Positions 12,178-22,828 of a stretch of 64,000 bases of DNA are shown here, piece by piece. The notes beneath the pieces are model-generated. The model had not been told where the DNA came from, did not search any database, and was given only the letters and a program-made list of their open reading frames with translations. Source of the DNA: Hemerocallis citrina (Eukaryota; Streptophyta; Magnoliopsida; Asparagales; Asphodelaceae); assembly GCA_017893485.1 (NCBI GenBank), contig CM030367.1:144449767-144513766 (forward strand), written 5' to 3'. Position numbers and translations under genes: made by a program. The stretch's first letter is position 1; every line of letters begins with the position of its first letter.

Positions 12178-12589
12178 ACTATATAAATTGGGGATATTTG
12201 AGATTTGGGGGGAAAATAAAAAAGTTGGGGGAAAAATGAATTATAGAATATACCCACCTATACCCACAGTTTACTATTCGTCTATGGGTATACAATGTCT
12301 GTACCCATGGTTTTAGTGATCCGTCACTATAGGTGTCCGTTGGTATATGGCAAATTTCTTGTAGTGTCCTAACTGTTTTTCTTTTCTTTTTTGTCATTTT
12401 GAATGTATTTTGCCGACTGCAGACTGGTCACCACAATATTTTATACAAGTATTGAGAATTTATAACAAAAAATTTTTGCTCGGCCAACTGTTTTATTCTT
12501 CACTTTTGTCGCGCTTTTGGGTCGGTTGTCGGAGTTTGTCCGAACCTTCTATACTTGTGTAATTTTTCAATTTTTTTTGCTTCCATCAG

Positions 12590-13129
12590 ATGGTGGTTAT
12601 TCTTACCGAGGTTGGTCCTCAGAGGGCCGAGGTGATGCGGCTTCGGAGTAAGTTCAAGGTATTGGAGTCCACTCTCGATCAGTATCGGAGGGAAGCTCGC
12701 GATCACGACGCTACTTTCCACTATTTCCGGAATAAGTCGAAGGAGCTGAGCACGGAGTCGGCTCAGTTGAAGAAGGCGATAGCCAACCGAGACCTCGGGG
12801 GTGTGAGCCTCAGATTTTTCATATCGAGTGCTTCGGTGCAGAGGCCTATATCGGAGTCGTTCCTCCACGAAGTCATTGTGGAGAAGGAGATCGAGATTCA
12901 GCGTTACAAAACGATGTTAGGGAGGTCGGTCCCTTCGGTGATCGGGGCTTCCTCAAGGCACGAACCGTCCCTAATTCTACGGTTGGAGTATGTGAGGTCG
13001 GGCGATGCTCAGAGTTCCGTGGCCGGTGTGTCCTTTGTGGCCGATCCCAGGGGCTCGGCAAGGCATGCTGCGGAACCGAGTCGCTCGGCGAGGTTTGAGT
13101 TGACCCGTCCGAGCCCGGAGGAGAGATGA
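12590..13129 (+). CDS. Element A antisense ORF 2, coiled-coil protein
   Basis: The 179-residue frame starts immediately after a strong acceptor-like sequence (tttgcttccatcag). It is the counterpart of antisense ORF 2 in C (41127-41966). It is rich in charged, heptad-like helices (RSKFKVLESTLDQYRREARD, KELSTESAQLKKAI) followed by a low-complexity Ser/Arg tail. It may be a separate gene or a 3' exon of the antisense transcription unit; an AATAAAG polyadenylation-like signal lies at about 13158. No known domain is recognised and function is unknown. The upstream part of the unit is separated from it by the CACTA insertion. Confidence 0.5.
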   Translation: MVVILTEVGPQRAEVMRLRSKFKVLESTLDQYRREARDHDATFHYFRNKSKELSTESAQLKKAIANRDLGGVSLRFFISSASVQRPISESFLHEVIVEKEIEIQRYKTMLGRSVPSVIGASSRHEPSLILRLEYVRSGDAQSSVAGVSFVADPRGSARHAAEPSRSARFELTRPSPEER

Positions 13130-13302
13130 GGATAGTTTAGGATGAGGCTTTCAATGTAATAAAGAATAAACCTTTTTGTATTGTTCCCCCCTGGGGCGTT
13201 ATAATAAAGAATAAACTTTCCGACCCTCCTCAACTTGTTGTTGAGAATGCGTTGAAGGTTAGGATTTAGGGCGTCTGTTTGGCATCGGGGTCGAGCAGAA
13301 GG

Positions 13303-16300
13303 TTAGGAGCTTGTAGTGGATTCGGTAGACAACAACAGAAGGTTAGGTGCCTTGTGTGCGAGGATGAGCCCTGCGGTCATAGCTTCGTACTCCACTTCAT
13401 TGTTTGAGGCTGAAAAATTTAGCCGGAGAGAATATTGGAGGACGAAATTATCGGGGCCCTTTAAGATGATGCCTGCTCCGCTCCCTCCTTCGCAAGACGA
13501 GTCGTCGGCATAAACCTCCCACATTGGGTCAGCTTCCGGGGTGTCCGATGGTTCGGAAATGGTGCTCTCCGTGATAAATTCGGCGAGTGCCTGCCCCTTG
13601 ATTGTCGTCCTGGGCTGGTAGCTGATGTCATATTGGCTCAGCTTGATCGACCACTTGACCAGGCGGCCGGAGCTTTCTGGTTTGTAGAGGACAGTCTTCA
13701 GGGGCTGGTCCGTGAGGACCTGAATAGAGTGAGCCTGGAAATAGGGTCAGAGCATATGAGCAGCTATTATCAGTGCATACGCCATCTTTTCCATCTTTGC
13801 ATACCTTGTCTCAGCTGATAGCAGAACCTTGCTCACATAATACAGGGGTTTTTGGACACCGTCTTCTTCTCGGACGAGCACGGTGGTGAGCGCACATTTC
13901 AAGGTCGAGAGGTATAGGAAGAGGGGTTCACCGGGTTCGGGTTTGCTTAGGAGCGGTGGATTGGCCAGGTAGGACTTCAACTGGTCAAATGCTTATTGCT
14001 GAGGCTCGCCCCATTCGAATCCCTTTGTCCTCCACAAGGCCTTGAAGAACGGGAGGGACTTCTCCCTTGATTTGGAGAGGAAGCGGCCCATGGCCTCCAG
14101 TCTACCCGTAAGTCGCTGAACCTCCTAGACGTTTCAGGATGGGGCCATGTCGATGATGGCATGGATCTTCTCCGGATTGGCTTCTATGTCGTGCTGGCTG
14201 ACGACGAACCCAAGAAATTTTTTGGACGAGATGCTAAAGGCACACTTGGCGGGGTTGAGCCTCATGTTGTGAGACCGAAGGATGCCGAAGGCTTCCTCGA
14301 GGTCGGCGACATGGTCTTTCCCTCGTCGGCTCTTGACAAGCATATCATCAACGTATACCTCCGTGTTCTGACCGATTTAATTTTTGAAGACTCGGTTGAC
14401 GAGCCTCTGGTAGGTGGCTCCGGCGTTCTTGAGCCTGAAGGGCATCACCCGGTAGCAGTAGAGGCCTTGGTCGGTGACGAAGGACGTCCTGGTTGCCCCG
14501 AACGATCCCGACCCCGATGTCAGTCGAGAACTTTAGTTTCAGATGGTAGGCGGAGGGAATGGCCTGGAGTGAACAGAGCCCGGGTCGGCCGAGGATGGCG
14601 TTGTAGGCTGCCTTGACGTTGACAACCATAAAATCCATTGACTCGATTTGGAGGACGGGGGCCGTTCCTGCGGTCACGTCTAGTGTCATGATTCCTTTGA
14701 TTTGCATGGGGACACCAAAAAATCCGTGGAGGGTGTAACCAGCTGGCTTTAGCTTTTCTCGGGGGAGTTTGAGGTTCTCAAATGCTTCTAAGAAAAGGAT
14801 GTTGATCGAGCTTTCGTTGTCTTCCAGGATTCGGCGAACCTAAAAGTTGGCCATGACGAGGCTGATGACGAAGGCGATGCAGTGTGGAAGCCGGACGCCT
14901 TCGAGGTTTTCTCCTGAGAAGGAGACCGCCCGCTGCTGAATCCGAGGAGAGGGGTGGTCTAAAACAGAGTTGACCTCTCGGATAAAGACTTTTCGAGAAG
15001 TCTTAGATTCCCCCTCCATGGGTCCGCCGTGGATGCATTGTAGGATGGTGTGTCCACCGACTTCTTCGGGCTCCAGGTCTCGATCTGGTCGTTGACCAGC
15101 CGTTCGAAGGGGAGGCAAACGCCTTGGGCTTCTCGGCTCTCTTCGGTCTTTGGGGCTGACCCGGTTGAACTCCTTCAGGTACCCTCATTGGATAAGGGCT
15201 TCGATCTCATCTTTAAGAGCTCGGCAGAGATCTGTATCGTGCCCAGTGTCTCGGTGGAAACAGCAGTAGAACCTCTGGTCCCGCTTCTTGCCGTTGTTAG
15301 TTGGTTGGGGAGGGAACCGGACGACCCCCTTGTCCTCGATCTCCATCAAGAATGCCGAGACGTTCTGAGTCAAGGGCGTATACCTTTCGAATCGTGGGAC
15401 CGGGGGGACCCTCCTGTGAACAGTTGTTTCTTTCCCTGGCCTTTTGAAGGGTTTAGCAACATCAACCCTGTGCTTCCCCTTAGCAATGGCTTCCTTCACG
15501 CCTTTGGGGTTGAGGGCCTCCTCGGCCCGAATATACTTCTCGACCCTATTGAGTAGGTCGGGGAAGTCCACGGGTGGCTTCTTGGCTAAAGAGGCCTTGA
15601 GCTAGCCATGGCGGACGTTGTGTCGAAAGGCTGCGGAAGCAACCCCAGTGTCAAGGGAGGAAATCGACCTCGCCTCCGAGGTGAACCTCCAAACGAACTC
15701 CCGGAGGGATTCCTCATCCTTCTGTTTGAGGTCCAGAATGGAGGAGCTCGTCTTCTCGACCTTCCTGCTGATCACGAAGTGGGCAAGGAAACCCGCCTTC
15801 AGCTGCTCGAAGGAGAAGACCGAGCCAGGGGCGAGTTTGGAGAACCACTCCCGAGCCGGGCCCCGGAGGGTAGCAGGGAAGGCACGGCAAAGGAGGGGAT
15901 CCGCAGCGCTGTAAATCATCATGAGGGTCTTAAACCCCTCCATGTGATTAGCAGGATCACCTTCGTCATTATAGGTCTCGAATTGAGGCGGGCTGAAGTT
16001 CCGAGGAATCTCAACTTCAAGGATTTGGGGGGAGAAGGAGGGGTCCGGTTGGAAGATGTTTGCGACCCTACATTGGCCCGCCCTCACCGAGATGCGTGAG
16101 ATGGTTCTCCATTTCTTCCAAACGATTGGGGACGGGGTCCAACGTTTGTTGGGGACGAGTCGATCCGCGGGACTCGTCGGCTTCTGTTCTTGATCGGTGG
16201 GTGGAACTGTGGTAGACCTCGGTAGCAGGACCGTTTTGGATGGCTTGAAGGATCTCCTCCCGAAAGTTCTGGAATTCGACCCTTGTGGTGGGGGCTTGTC

Positions 16301-16552
16301 CCCCCGGGTTCTGTAGGGGATTGTGCGCCTGGGAAGGCTGTCGGCGATGGTTCAAGGCCGAGTTGGAAGCAGCCTCTCCCCTAGTACGGCTAGCCTACCT
16401 TTCTGAGAAGACACGACGCAAATTCGACACGATCGTAGGTCGGGCCGCACCGTTATCCCGGGGTCTGTTGGAACCTGGTCATTTGCGCGGCTATGATGGT
16501 TGAGGTCCGGATGTCGTGCCGAGGTGACGGCCCTCCTAGGTTTGGGAGCCAT
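13303..16552 (-). pseudogene. Element A gag-pol remnant, RT partly deleted and integrase lost
   Basis: The start is the ATG at 16552, giving MAPKPRRAVTSARHPDLNHH, the same start as in D. Gag follows in several frames (16355-15185, with QFETYNDEGDPANHMEGFKT and the CCFHRDTGHDTDLC zinc-knuckle-like motif). Protease remains lie at about 15118-14560 (PRPGLCSLQAIPSAYHLKLK). RT is truncated: from the protease end the text jumps near 14500 to the middle of RT and continues with MLVKSRRGKDHVADLEEAFG. RNase H is at 13980-13747. The second, archaeal-like RNase H begins at 13524 (YADDSSCEGGSGAGIIL) and breaks off near 13303. Nothing of integrase remains. Many frameshifts are present. Confidence 0.8.
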
Positions 16553-16620
16553 GGAAGAGCTTGGACCCTAGGAGACGACTCTAGTTGGGCTCGAAAGGAC
16601 GATAGTACTGAGGAGGAAAT

Positions 16621-16638
16621 TTCCCACAGACTGCGTCA
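16621..16638 (-). promoter_or_regulatory. Element A primer binding site, mutated
   Basis: On the minus strand the site reads TGACGCAGTCTGTGGGAA, four bases inside the LTR edge. B and C have TGGCGCCGTCTGTGGGAA in the same place, so A carries three changes in the part that pairs with the tRNA 3' end. Confidence 0.7.
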
Positions 16639-16641
16639 ACC

Positions 16642-16957
16642 TGTTGCGGTTTGTTTTTGGGGTGTGGGGGCAACAGGTGTGAGTTCTCTCAATTTGTATG
16701 GTGAAAGTATCTACGCAGTACTAGCGTCGGTCCGACCCCGAGTAGCGAGAGCGGCTAGAGAGCAGGAGCGCAGAGGGGCTCGGAGGAAAGGACAGCTGCT
16801 CGGCTCGGATCTAGGAGCTCGACTCGGCTGGATCTCTGTACCTACACACGGCCTGGAAACACCGAGAGAAGTCCCAGCGACAGTCCCTCTGACAAACTAT
16901 TCAGTCACTGGAAAAGAGACTGAGCATCTAGGGTTCAGGTGGGGAGAGATTGATTAC
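16642..16957 (-). repeat. Element A 5' LTR, internal-side part (split by B)
   Basis: The reverse complement matches D's LTR (58422-58941) up to its end. Here it is cut at 16957 by element B, with the ATTAC target site at 16953-16957. The remainder is at 25765-25954. Confidence 0.85.
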
Positions 16958-17748
16958 TGATGCGGTTTATTTCTGGGAGACGTGTGGACGCACCAGGTGT
17001 GAGTTCGGACTCGATTTGTATTGGAGGAGAATGCCGCTCGTCTTCCGATCTTCGGTTGACCCTCGGGGACCTGCGATGAGCTCGGAAAGATGTTGAAGGC
17101 TGGGCTCGGATCGGAAGGGTCGGATCCGAGCTCTTGTGTACCTGCAGACGGTCCTGAAACACCGGGGTTTATCCCGGCGGCGGACCCTCCGACGCTCTAG
17201 TCAGTCTCTGTGAGAGAGTAGCGATAACTAGGTATATTTAAGTGGTAAAAGATTCATTACCTCAAAAGGTGGGTGGGGGTCTAGTATTTATAGAGAATCC
17301 CAACCGGGTTTGGTTCCACTTGGGGGCCGGGTCTGGATCCGAAAGCCCGTGGGCCTGACGTGACAGAAGGCCCAGGGGGTTTAGGGCGGACGTGGCAATA
17401 CCAGGAGTGGTATAGGGCTGACGTGGCAACACCCTTGGCGGTATTTGGAGTTGACGTGGCTGATCGTGGGTCTCCTGCGCTTCGGGGGGAATCAGAGGGC
17501 CTAGGCTGCGCCAGGTCATCCTTCTGCCCCGCCAGAGAGGGTGGACGGCCTGTGGGACTGTCCCGGATCGGACTTCGAGGGCTACTGAGGCTCGTCGGCA
17601 CGAGGAGGCCAGTACTGTGAGGGAAAACACGAGGTTCGGCGCCGACCCTGAAGTGGTTCGGAGCCGAACCAGGTTGCTATCTTTACCTTTCTGAGTGGGA
17701 ATTGTATTGGGCCCTAGTTGGGCCTCAGGCCATTTTTACCCTGTTACA
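16958..17748 (-). repeat. Element B 3' LTR
   Basis: Nearly identical to 24973-25764. On the plus strand it starts TGATGCGG and ends TGTTACA. A TATA box on the minus strand (plus text tatttata) is at 17285-17292. The adjoining polypurine tract (plus text agccccccactcct) begins at 17751. Confidence 0.95.
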
Positions 17749-17766
17749 CAAGCCCCCCACTCCTGC
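17749..17766 (-). promoter_or_regulatory. Element B polypurine tract
   Basis: Reads AGGAGTGGGGGGCT on the minus strand, directly before the 3' LTR. The same tract precedes the 3' LTRs of C and E. It is the expected primer for plus-strand DNA synthesis. Confidence 0.85.
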
Positions 17767-17879
17767 GGGGGGTGCGGAAGCTAGCCGTGGAGGAGTGCTT
17801 ATGGTTGTAGAAAAAATGGGAGGGCGAATCACAGGGCCTTCCTGGTGGTGCTGCCCTGAGGCTCGGACGGGACCTCGAG

Positions 17880-18715
17880 CTAGTCGAGGGTTTACTTGTA
17901 GGTGAAGGCGATGGCGAACCGTTGTCTCTTCCGGAGAAGAGTACCCTGGTGTTCGACAGAACCTCTAGAGGTCGAGGGATTATGTGTCGACAAGGGTGAT
18001 GGCGAGCCGTTGTTTCTTCCTGAGAAGAGTACCCGGGTGCCAGACCGAACCTCGAGATGAGGGGGAATTATGGGCTGGTAAGGGTGATGGCCAGCCGATG
18101 GATCTTCCGAAGAAGAGTACCCGGGTGCCAGACCGGACCTCGAGCTGGCGAGGAATTACGGGTCGGTAAGGGTGAAGGCGAGCCGTTGTTTCTTCCTGAG
18201 AAGAGTACCCTGGTGCCATGCCGAACCTCGAGACGAGGGGGAATTACGGGCTGGTAAGGGTGATGGCCTGCCGGTGGATCTTCCGAAGAAGAGTACCCAG
18301 GTGCCAGACCGGACCTCGAGCTGGCGAGGGATTATGGGTCGGTAAGGGTGAAGGCGAGCCGTTGTTTCTTCCTGAGAAGAGTACCCGGGTGCCAGGCCGA
18401 ACCTCGAGACGAGGGGGAATTACGGGCTGGTAAGGGTGATGGCCTGCCGGTGGATCTTCCGAAGAAGAGTACCCAGGTGCCAGACCGGACCTCGAGCTGG
18501 CGAGGGATTATGGGTCGGTAAGGGTGAAGGCGAGCCGTTGTTTCTTCCTGAGAAGAGTACCCGGGTGCCAGACCTAACCTCGAGACGAGGGGGAATTACG
18601 GGCTGGTTAAGGGTGATGGCCAGCCGGTGGATCTTCCGAAGAAGAGTACCCGGGTGCCAGACCGGACCTCGAGCTGGCGATGGATTATGGGCCGGTGAGG
18701 GTGAAGGCGAGCCGT
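17880..18715. repeat. Element B tandem array, ~88 bp monomers in ~176 bp dimers
   Basis: Two monomer types alternate. One has gcgagccgttgtttcttcc (at about 18004, 18178, 18355, 18531, 18708, with a diverged copy near 17913). The other has ggatcttccgaagaagagta. Both share agtacccgggtgccagacc and a cctcgag core. The dimer period is 174-177 bases, so this is a higher-order repeat. Open frames on both strands (17980-18800) come from the repeat and are not genes. Confidence 0.93.
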
Positions 18716-18739
18716 TGTTCCTGGGGCTGTTTGAGTAGG

Positions 18740-19740
18740 GTAGTCTGTTGTTTTCGCGGAGCATTTGGGGGGCGCCCTGGGATCTGTGCAAGATTCCCAT
18801 TTCCTAGGTGCGTTAATGACGCCGCCTAATAAATGTATGGCGCATGGTCTTCCGTCGTTTGGTTTTCCCCATGTCATAAAGGCCGGCGTCTGGGGGAGGC
18901 TATAAGTACCCCCCCCCCCTTTTTCTCGTAGTGGTTCAGATCAAAGCAAGGGTGGTCTGCTTGGCCCTTAAAGGTGTCTGCTTCGGCGGACGCCTGTTTC
19001 TTGATAATCCTTACCCCCGGTTTTGTCGGAGAGGTAGTTTCTTTGTCGCCCGATCTTCTCTTGGATCTGATGGCCCTGATGTGGCGGCCAGATCCAGGGG
19101 GGATTCGGGCGAGAGGGATAACGACCGAACTTCGAAGGGTGAGCAGTCTGCAACTGTGGAGGTTCTATCCTTCCGAGAGGGATGAAGGGCGTTCCGGGCC
19201 GGTTGTTTGCAACTGCGAAGGTTCCGTTGCTGGAGTAGGCTGGACTTTTGCAGTTGCATCAACTGGCTCGGAATGGAGCACTTCTTTCGGCCTTCGGGTG
19301 TTGATCTGCTTTTGACCGGGGTGCTTGCCGAGGGGGGCGTCTTGAAGCTTTGGGCCCCGGGGAGATGAGTAGTTCTCCGATTGGAGGCTGACTATTCTGC
19401 GTCCCAATAGGGCTCCAGGTTGAGGCGGTTTCTGTCTCACCCGGGAACAGTTCGGGTCTTCGGCCGATGACGCTGTAAGCCCCGAGCTGCTCGCGGGTGA
19501 AAGGGGAACCGACCCAGTCTCGGAGCCCGGGGCGTCTGTCTGAGGACGGCGCCTTAAATCTTAAAAATAAAAATGTTCCCTCCTCCGAATACTTCTTCCG
19601 CGCTGGCCTCCTTGACTGGCTGCCAGCCTGTCAATGGATGATGTCAGCATCTCACGTTTTGAGGACGTGGCGCGAACTCTTAGGCGGCAGTTGCATGCCA
19701 GATAGGTGAACAGTACTTGCGGGAATCGAGGAGTCGCTTC
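18740..19740. other. Upstream region of the element B antisense gene, partly conserved with C
   Basis: No convincing gene. A TATA-like ctataagta at about 18900 is followed by text resembling C after 37079. At about 19140-19310 there is a segment with gcaactg and cagttgc inverted motifs and caactggctcggaatgg, which recurs in C at about 37620-37700. Short frames here have no recognisable homology. Confidence 0.5.
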
Positions 19741-19747
19741 CATCTCC

Positions 19748-19755
19748 TATAAATA
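19748..19755 (+). promoter_or_regulatory. TATA box of the antisense gene in element B
   Basis: TATAAATA is followed by a C/T-rich leader, 158 bases before the ATG at 19906. Spacing and leader type match A and C. Confidence 0.65.
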
Positions 19756-19905
19756 GTCCCCCCTCTCCCCTATCTGTCTACTCCTTTCTTTTTCAAAATA
19801 AAATTTTCCCACACTTCAGCGCTCGTCTTCGCGTCTCGCTGTACCAGGCTTGCCCTTCCAAAGTAACCCCAGGTGAGTTAGCAAGCCTACTTAGTCTAGG
19901 CATAG

Positions 19906-22180
19906 ATGGACAGGGCTCAGTCCGGCTCATCAGCGTCGACGTCTAGGAGGGAGGTGGAGCCTATCTCTGACTCGACGTCCTGGGAGGGGCCCGTATTCGA
20001 GGAGGAGTCAGTGTACGTTGATGAGTCTTCTGACACGGTTTCGTGGGAGGAACCGGTGGTTGAGGAGGCGGCATATGGTGCGAGGCGGTCGCGCTCCCGT
20101 CGTCCCTTCGTGGTGGAGAGCAGTGAGTCGGAGGAAGCGACTGATGGTTCAGACGACGTCCGTGTTTTAGAGTCGGCTACCGAGGGTGAGAGAGGCGAGG
20201 GCGGCATTGTAAGGAAATCCACGGTTCCGGGGGCAGGTCCGAGTTCCATGCTGACTGGTTGGGGGCCCTTATTCACTCCCTCGCCGGAGCGACCCGAGAA
20301 GAGGAAGAAGGCCCCGAGGAAGGTAGGGTTGGGGACTGGTGGCTCGAGCCAGGGGACAGGTTCGCCCGCGCAACCGAAGCATTTCCGTCAATATCCTGAC
20401 GACCTGTCCGACCAAGAGCTCTTTGGTGTGCAGGCCTCTTCGCCGAGTCGGACGAGAGTGTTGATGGACGCGATTCTGACCGCCTTGGATGGCGGGGATT
20501 TGGAGGTCTTGCAGCTGGCGTACCACATAGGTCCTAGTTACGAATTGATGCTGCCGAGCTCTACTCTTCGCCCGACCGATCCCCTGTCTACGTGGTATTG
20601 TGTCTTCCCCATGGACGCGTTTATTTCTGGACTGAGGCTGCCGGTCCATCCGTTTATTCGGGAAGTGTTGAACTGGGCCTCCTTGGCGCCGATGCAGTAT
20701 GGGTCGAACTCTTGGAAGCAGATAATCAGTTTTGTACTGATGTGCGAGGAACAACGGGTACCCCTGCGCTTGAACGTGTTCCGAGCGATGCTGATGATTA
20801 GTTCCGCGGCCGAGGGGGTTTACTATATTTCCCCCCGGAGCAGGAGGAAGGTTGTTCATAGCCACCCGGACTCTATCAAGGATTGGAAGAAAAAATATCT
20901 GGTAATCCGGAGTGAAGAGCCCTGGGACATTCCGACTCGTTGGAACTACTCCAAGCCGAGTTATCTTGCGCCGGGGCAGGGGGATCTGACGGTCGAGGAG
21001 TGGGGATTTGTCGAGCGTCTCCGTTTGTCCCTTAGTATTAATTGGACAAAGGTGACGGAGGTTCGCCTGGCGAGCGTTGGACTGAGCCCAGCCGTTCTCC
21101 GTATGTAGTTGTTTCTTTTCCTTCGATCCTTTCGTACATTCTCGCTCATTGCTCTTAATGGTTTTTTCTGCAGATATGGATGAGGCATCGATCCAAGCAA
21201 GGAGGCTTGCCATGAAGAAGGAGAATGCCGAGAAGAAGAAGGAGGAGGCGGCGAAGAGGCCGAGGGTGCCGCCCCTTGTTATCTCGGAGGTACCGCTCGA
21301 GCTGACTTTTAAGAGGACTCGTTCGGAGACGGGCAAGGGGGGCGCCCCTTTGAGGGGTAAGGGCCCGGCGAGGGCCTCCGATCTTGACAAGGGGAAAGGT
21401 CCCTTGGTAGGGGTCGAGGAGGAGGACCCGGTGGTGGAGTTACTGCGGCAGCGGTGGGCGCCGGACTGGTCGGTTCGGATGGGCGACTGTCTGACCGAGG
21501 AAGCCCAGGCCGTAGAGGTGGTGGAGAAGCTGGCAACGCCTCGTGATCATCAGATGATGGAGAACGAGCCCGTGGAGGTGGCTTTCACGCGCCTGGCGCA
21601 GGCCGCCGTGTCGGTAAGCTTGTCGACCTCCTCCTTTCTGTTTGGTCTTGCCTCAGGAGTTTTCTTCTTTATCTGCTTCTTTCGGTTGCAGGCTTGTATG
21701 CAGGGAGCTAACGTGAAGAATCTTTACGAAGCATCCCTGTTACAAGAGCGTGCTCGGGCGGACAAGAGCGAGCGAGAGACGAAGGAGACGCGGATCGAGC
21801 TCGAGGGTTCGCATCAGAGGGAGCAGCAGATGAAGCTGGAGCTCGAGGCCAAGGACACCGAGTGGGGGAAGAGGGTGGCCTCCTTGAAGAGGAAGTTTGC
21901 CAAGGAGAAGGGGGAGTTGATAGCTGCGTTCGCCAATGAGAGGAAAGAGCTGACGGATGCGGGTCAGCGGATGGTGATAGCCGCCCAGGATGAGTGCTAC
22001 GCGAAGGCGCTCAGTCACGTGAGGCATTTCTATCCGACCCTCGATCTGTCGAACTTCGAGTACGACATGGAGATTGATGGGACCCCGAAGATTCCTGCCG
22101 GAGAGGGGCTTGTTGACAACCCGGCCGTTGATCGTCCTGTGAACCCGATTGACGCCGAGGAGGGAAATCGAGTTGTATAG
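19906..22180 (+). CDS. Element B antisense gene: intact 3-exon gene, PF04195-like domain plus coiled coil
   Basis: Predicted exons are 19906-21100, 21174-21613 and 21692-22180. The introns (21101-21173 and 21614-21691) are GT-AG, 73 and 78 bases, with pyrimidine-rich acceptors (ttttttctgcag, ttcggttgcag). Joined, they give an uninterrupted frame of 707 residues. Residues 1-160 are acidic and low in complexity. Residues 195-350 hold the conserved domain (LRPTDPLSTWYCVFPMDAF, LRLPVHPFIREVLNWASL, YYISPRSRRKVVHSHPDS), which I recognise as the 'putative gypsy type transposon' family, PF04195. Residues 400-545 are basic and then contain RWAPDWSVRMGD. Residues 560-670 form a charged coiled coil ending HFYPTLDLSNFEYD. 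It runs opposite to gag. A and C carry homologues. Biochemical role unknown. Confidence 0.8.
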
Positions 22181-22828
22181 TTTTTTCTTTCTTTCTTCTT
22201 TCCTCCTTTCGATTGTATTTGCCTCCCGCGGACTGGCCCCCGCCTTTTTGTGTATATATAAAAAGGTAATTCGGACTTGCCAAGGGTTTTGGCGCCGGTC
22301 GTTTCCGGATCTCCCCGCTTATGTGCTTCGAGTTGGCTCACTTCGGAGGTTGCGGCTTCCCTTCCCGAGGTGGGCCCCGTCGTCCCGACGTGGCGTGCCG
22401 CTCGAGACGAGGGGAGTATTCCTGTAACGGCTTTTGCCCCTGTTGACAGTATACAAAGTGATGAAGGGGATGTGGCTCGGCCTTATTGTTTCGAGAGGAA
22501 TCGGAGCGGGGCGAGGTGACGCCTTGGCAGTCGACCCTCTAACCGGGTATTAGGTCGGGTCTGCCGAGGCATTTGGAGTACGATACAATGAGATTCTCTT
22601 AGTATAAGATAGGGGGGGCCACTAAAACGGTCCTATACAAAGGGAAGCTTTACAAAAGGTTTACTTCTAGCCAAGTTAAAGTCTAGGCTTGCTCTTTGCA
22701 GGAGTTTACTGGGTGCTAGGCGTCAAGGGGGAACCCCTCTGGCTCGACGGTAGGTCCGGGGGTAGGACCGTCCTTCTTGGGTTTGAACATGACGGCGTTC
22801 AGGGGGAACATTGCTCCTCCGTCGATGG
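22181..22828. other. Element B spacer with possible remnant of antisense ORF 2
   Basis: Starts with a T-rich stretch and 'cccgcggactggcccccgcc', which matches the text following antisense gene 1 in A and C. No second coiled-coil frame is recognisable, so the ORF 2 part and all of pol appear to be deleted here. Confidence 0.5.

Larger units (their letters stand above)
8368..12366. mobile_element. Non-autonomous CACTA transposon carrying plant gene fragments
   Basis: The left end reads CACTACATGGAATTTG and the right end, reverse-complemented, reads CACTACAAGAAATTTG. The 3-base target duplication TCC is at 8365-8367 and 12367-12369. Subterminal regions are filled with short repeats in both orientations built on 'tatacccacgg' and 'ccgttggtata' (8390-8670, 12250-12350), as in CACTA elements. 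No transposase frame is present. Removing the 4.0 kb insert rejoins the 3' flank of antisense gene 1 in element A, where 12367 onward resembles C after 40913. Inside are pieces resembling IQD, EMF2 and FTSZ1 genes, all on the minus strand. Confidence 0.92.

Noticed and set aside
17980..18877. Open frames of 60-126 residues on both strands in the B array
   Set aside because: Repeat artefacts of the 88/176-base array.
20269..21390. 373-residue minus-strand frame
   Set aside because: Lies opposite the antisense gene of B, crosses its intron, and has no domain. It is a shadow of GC-rich coding sequence.
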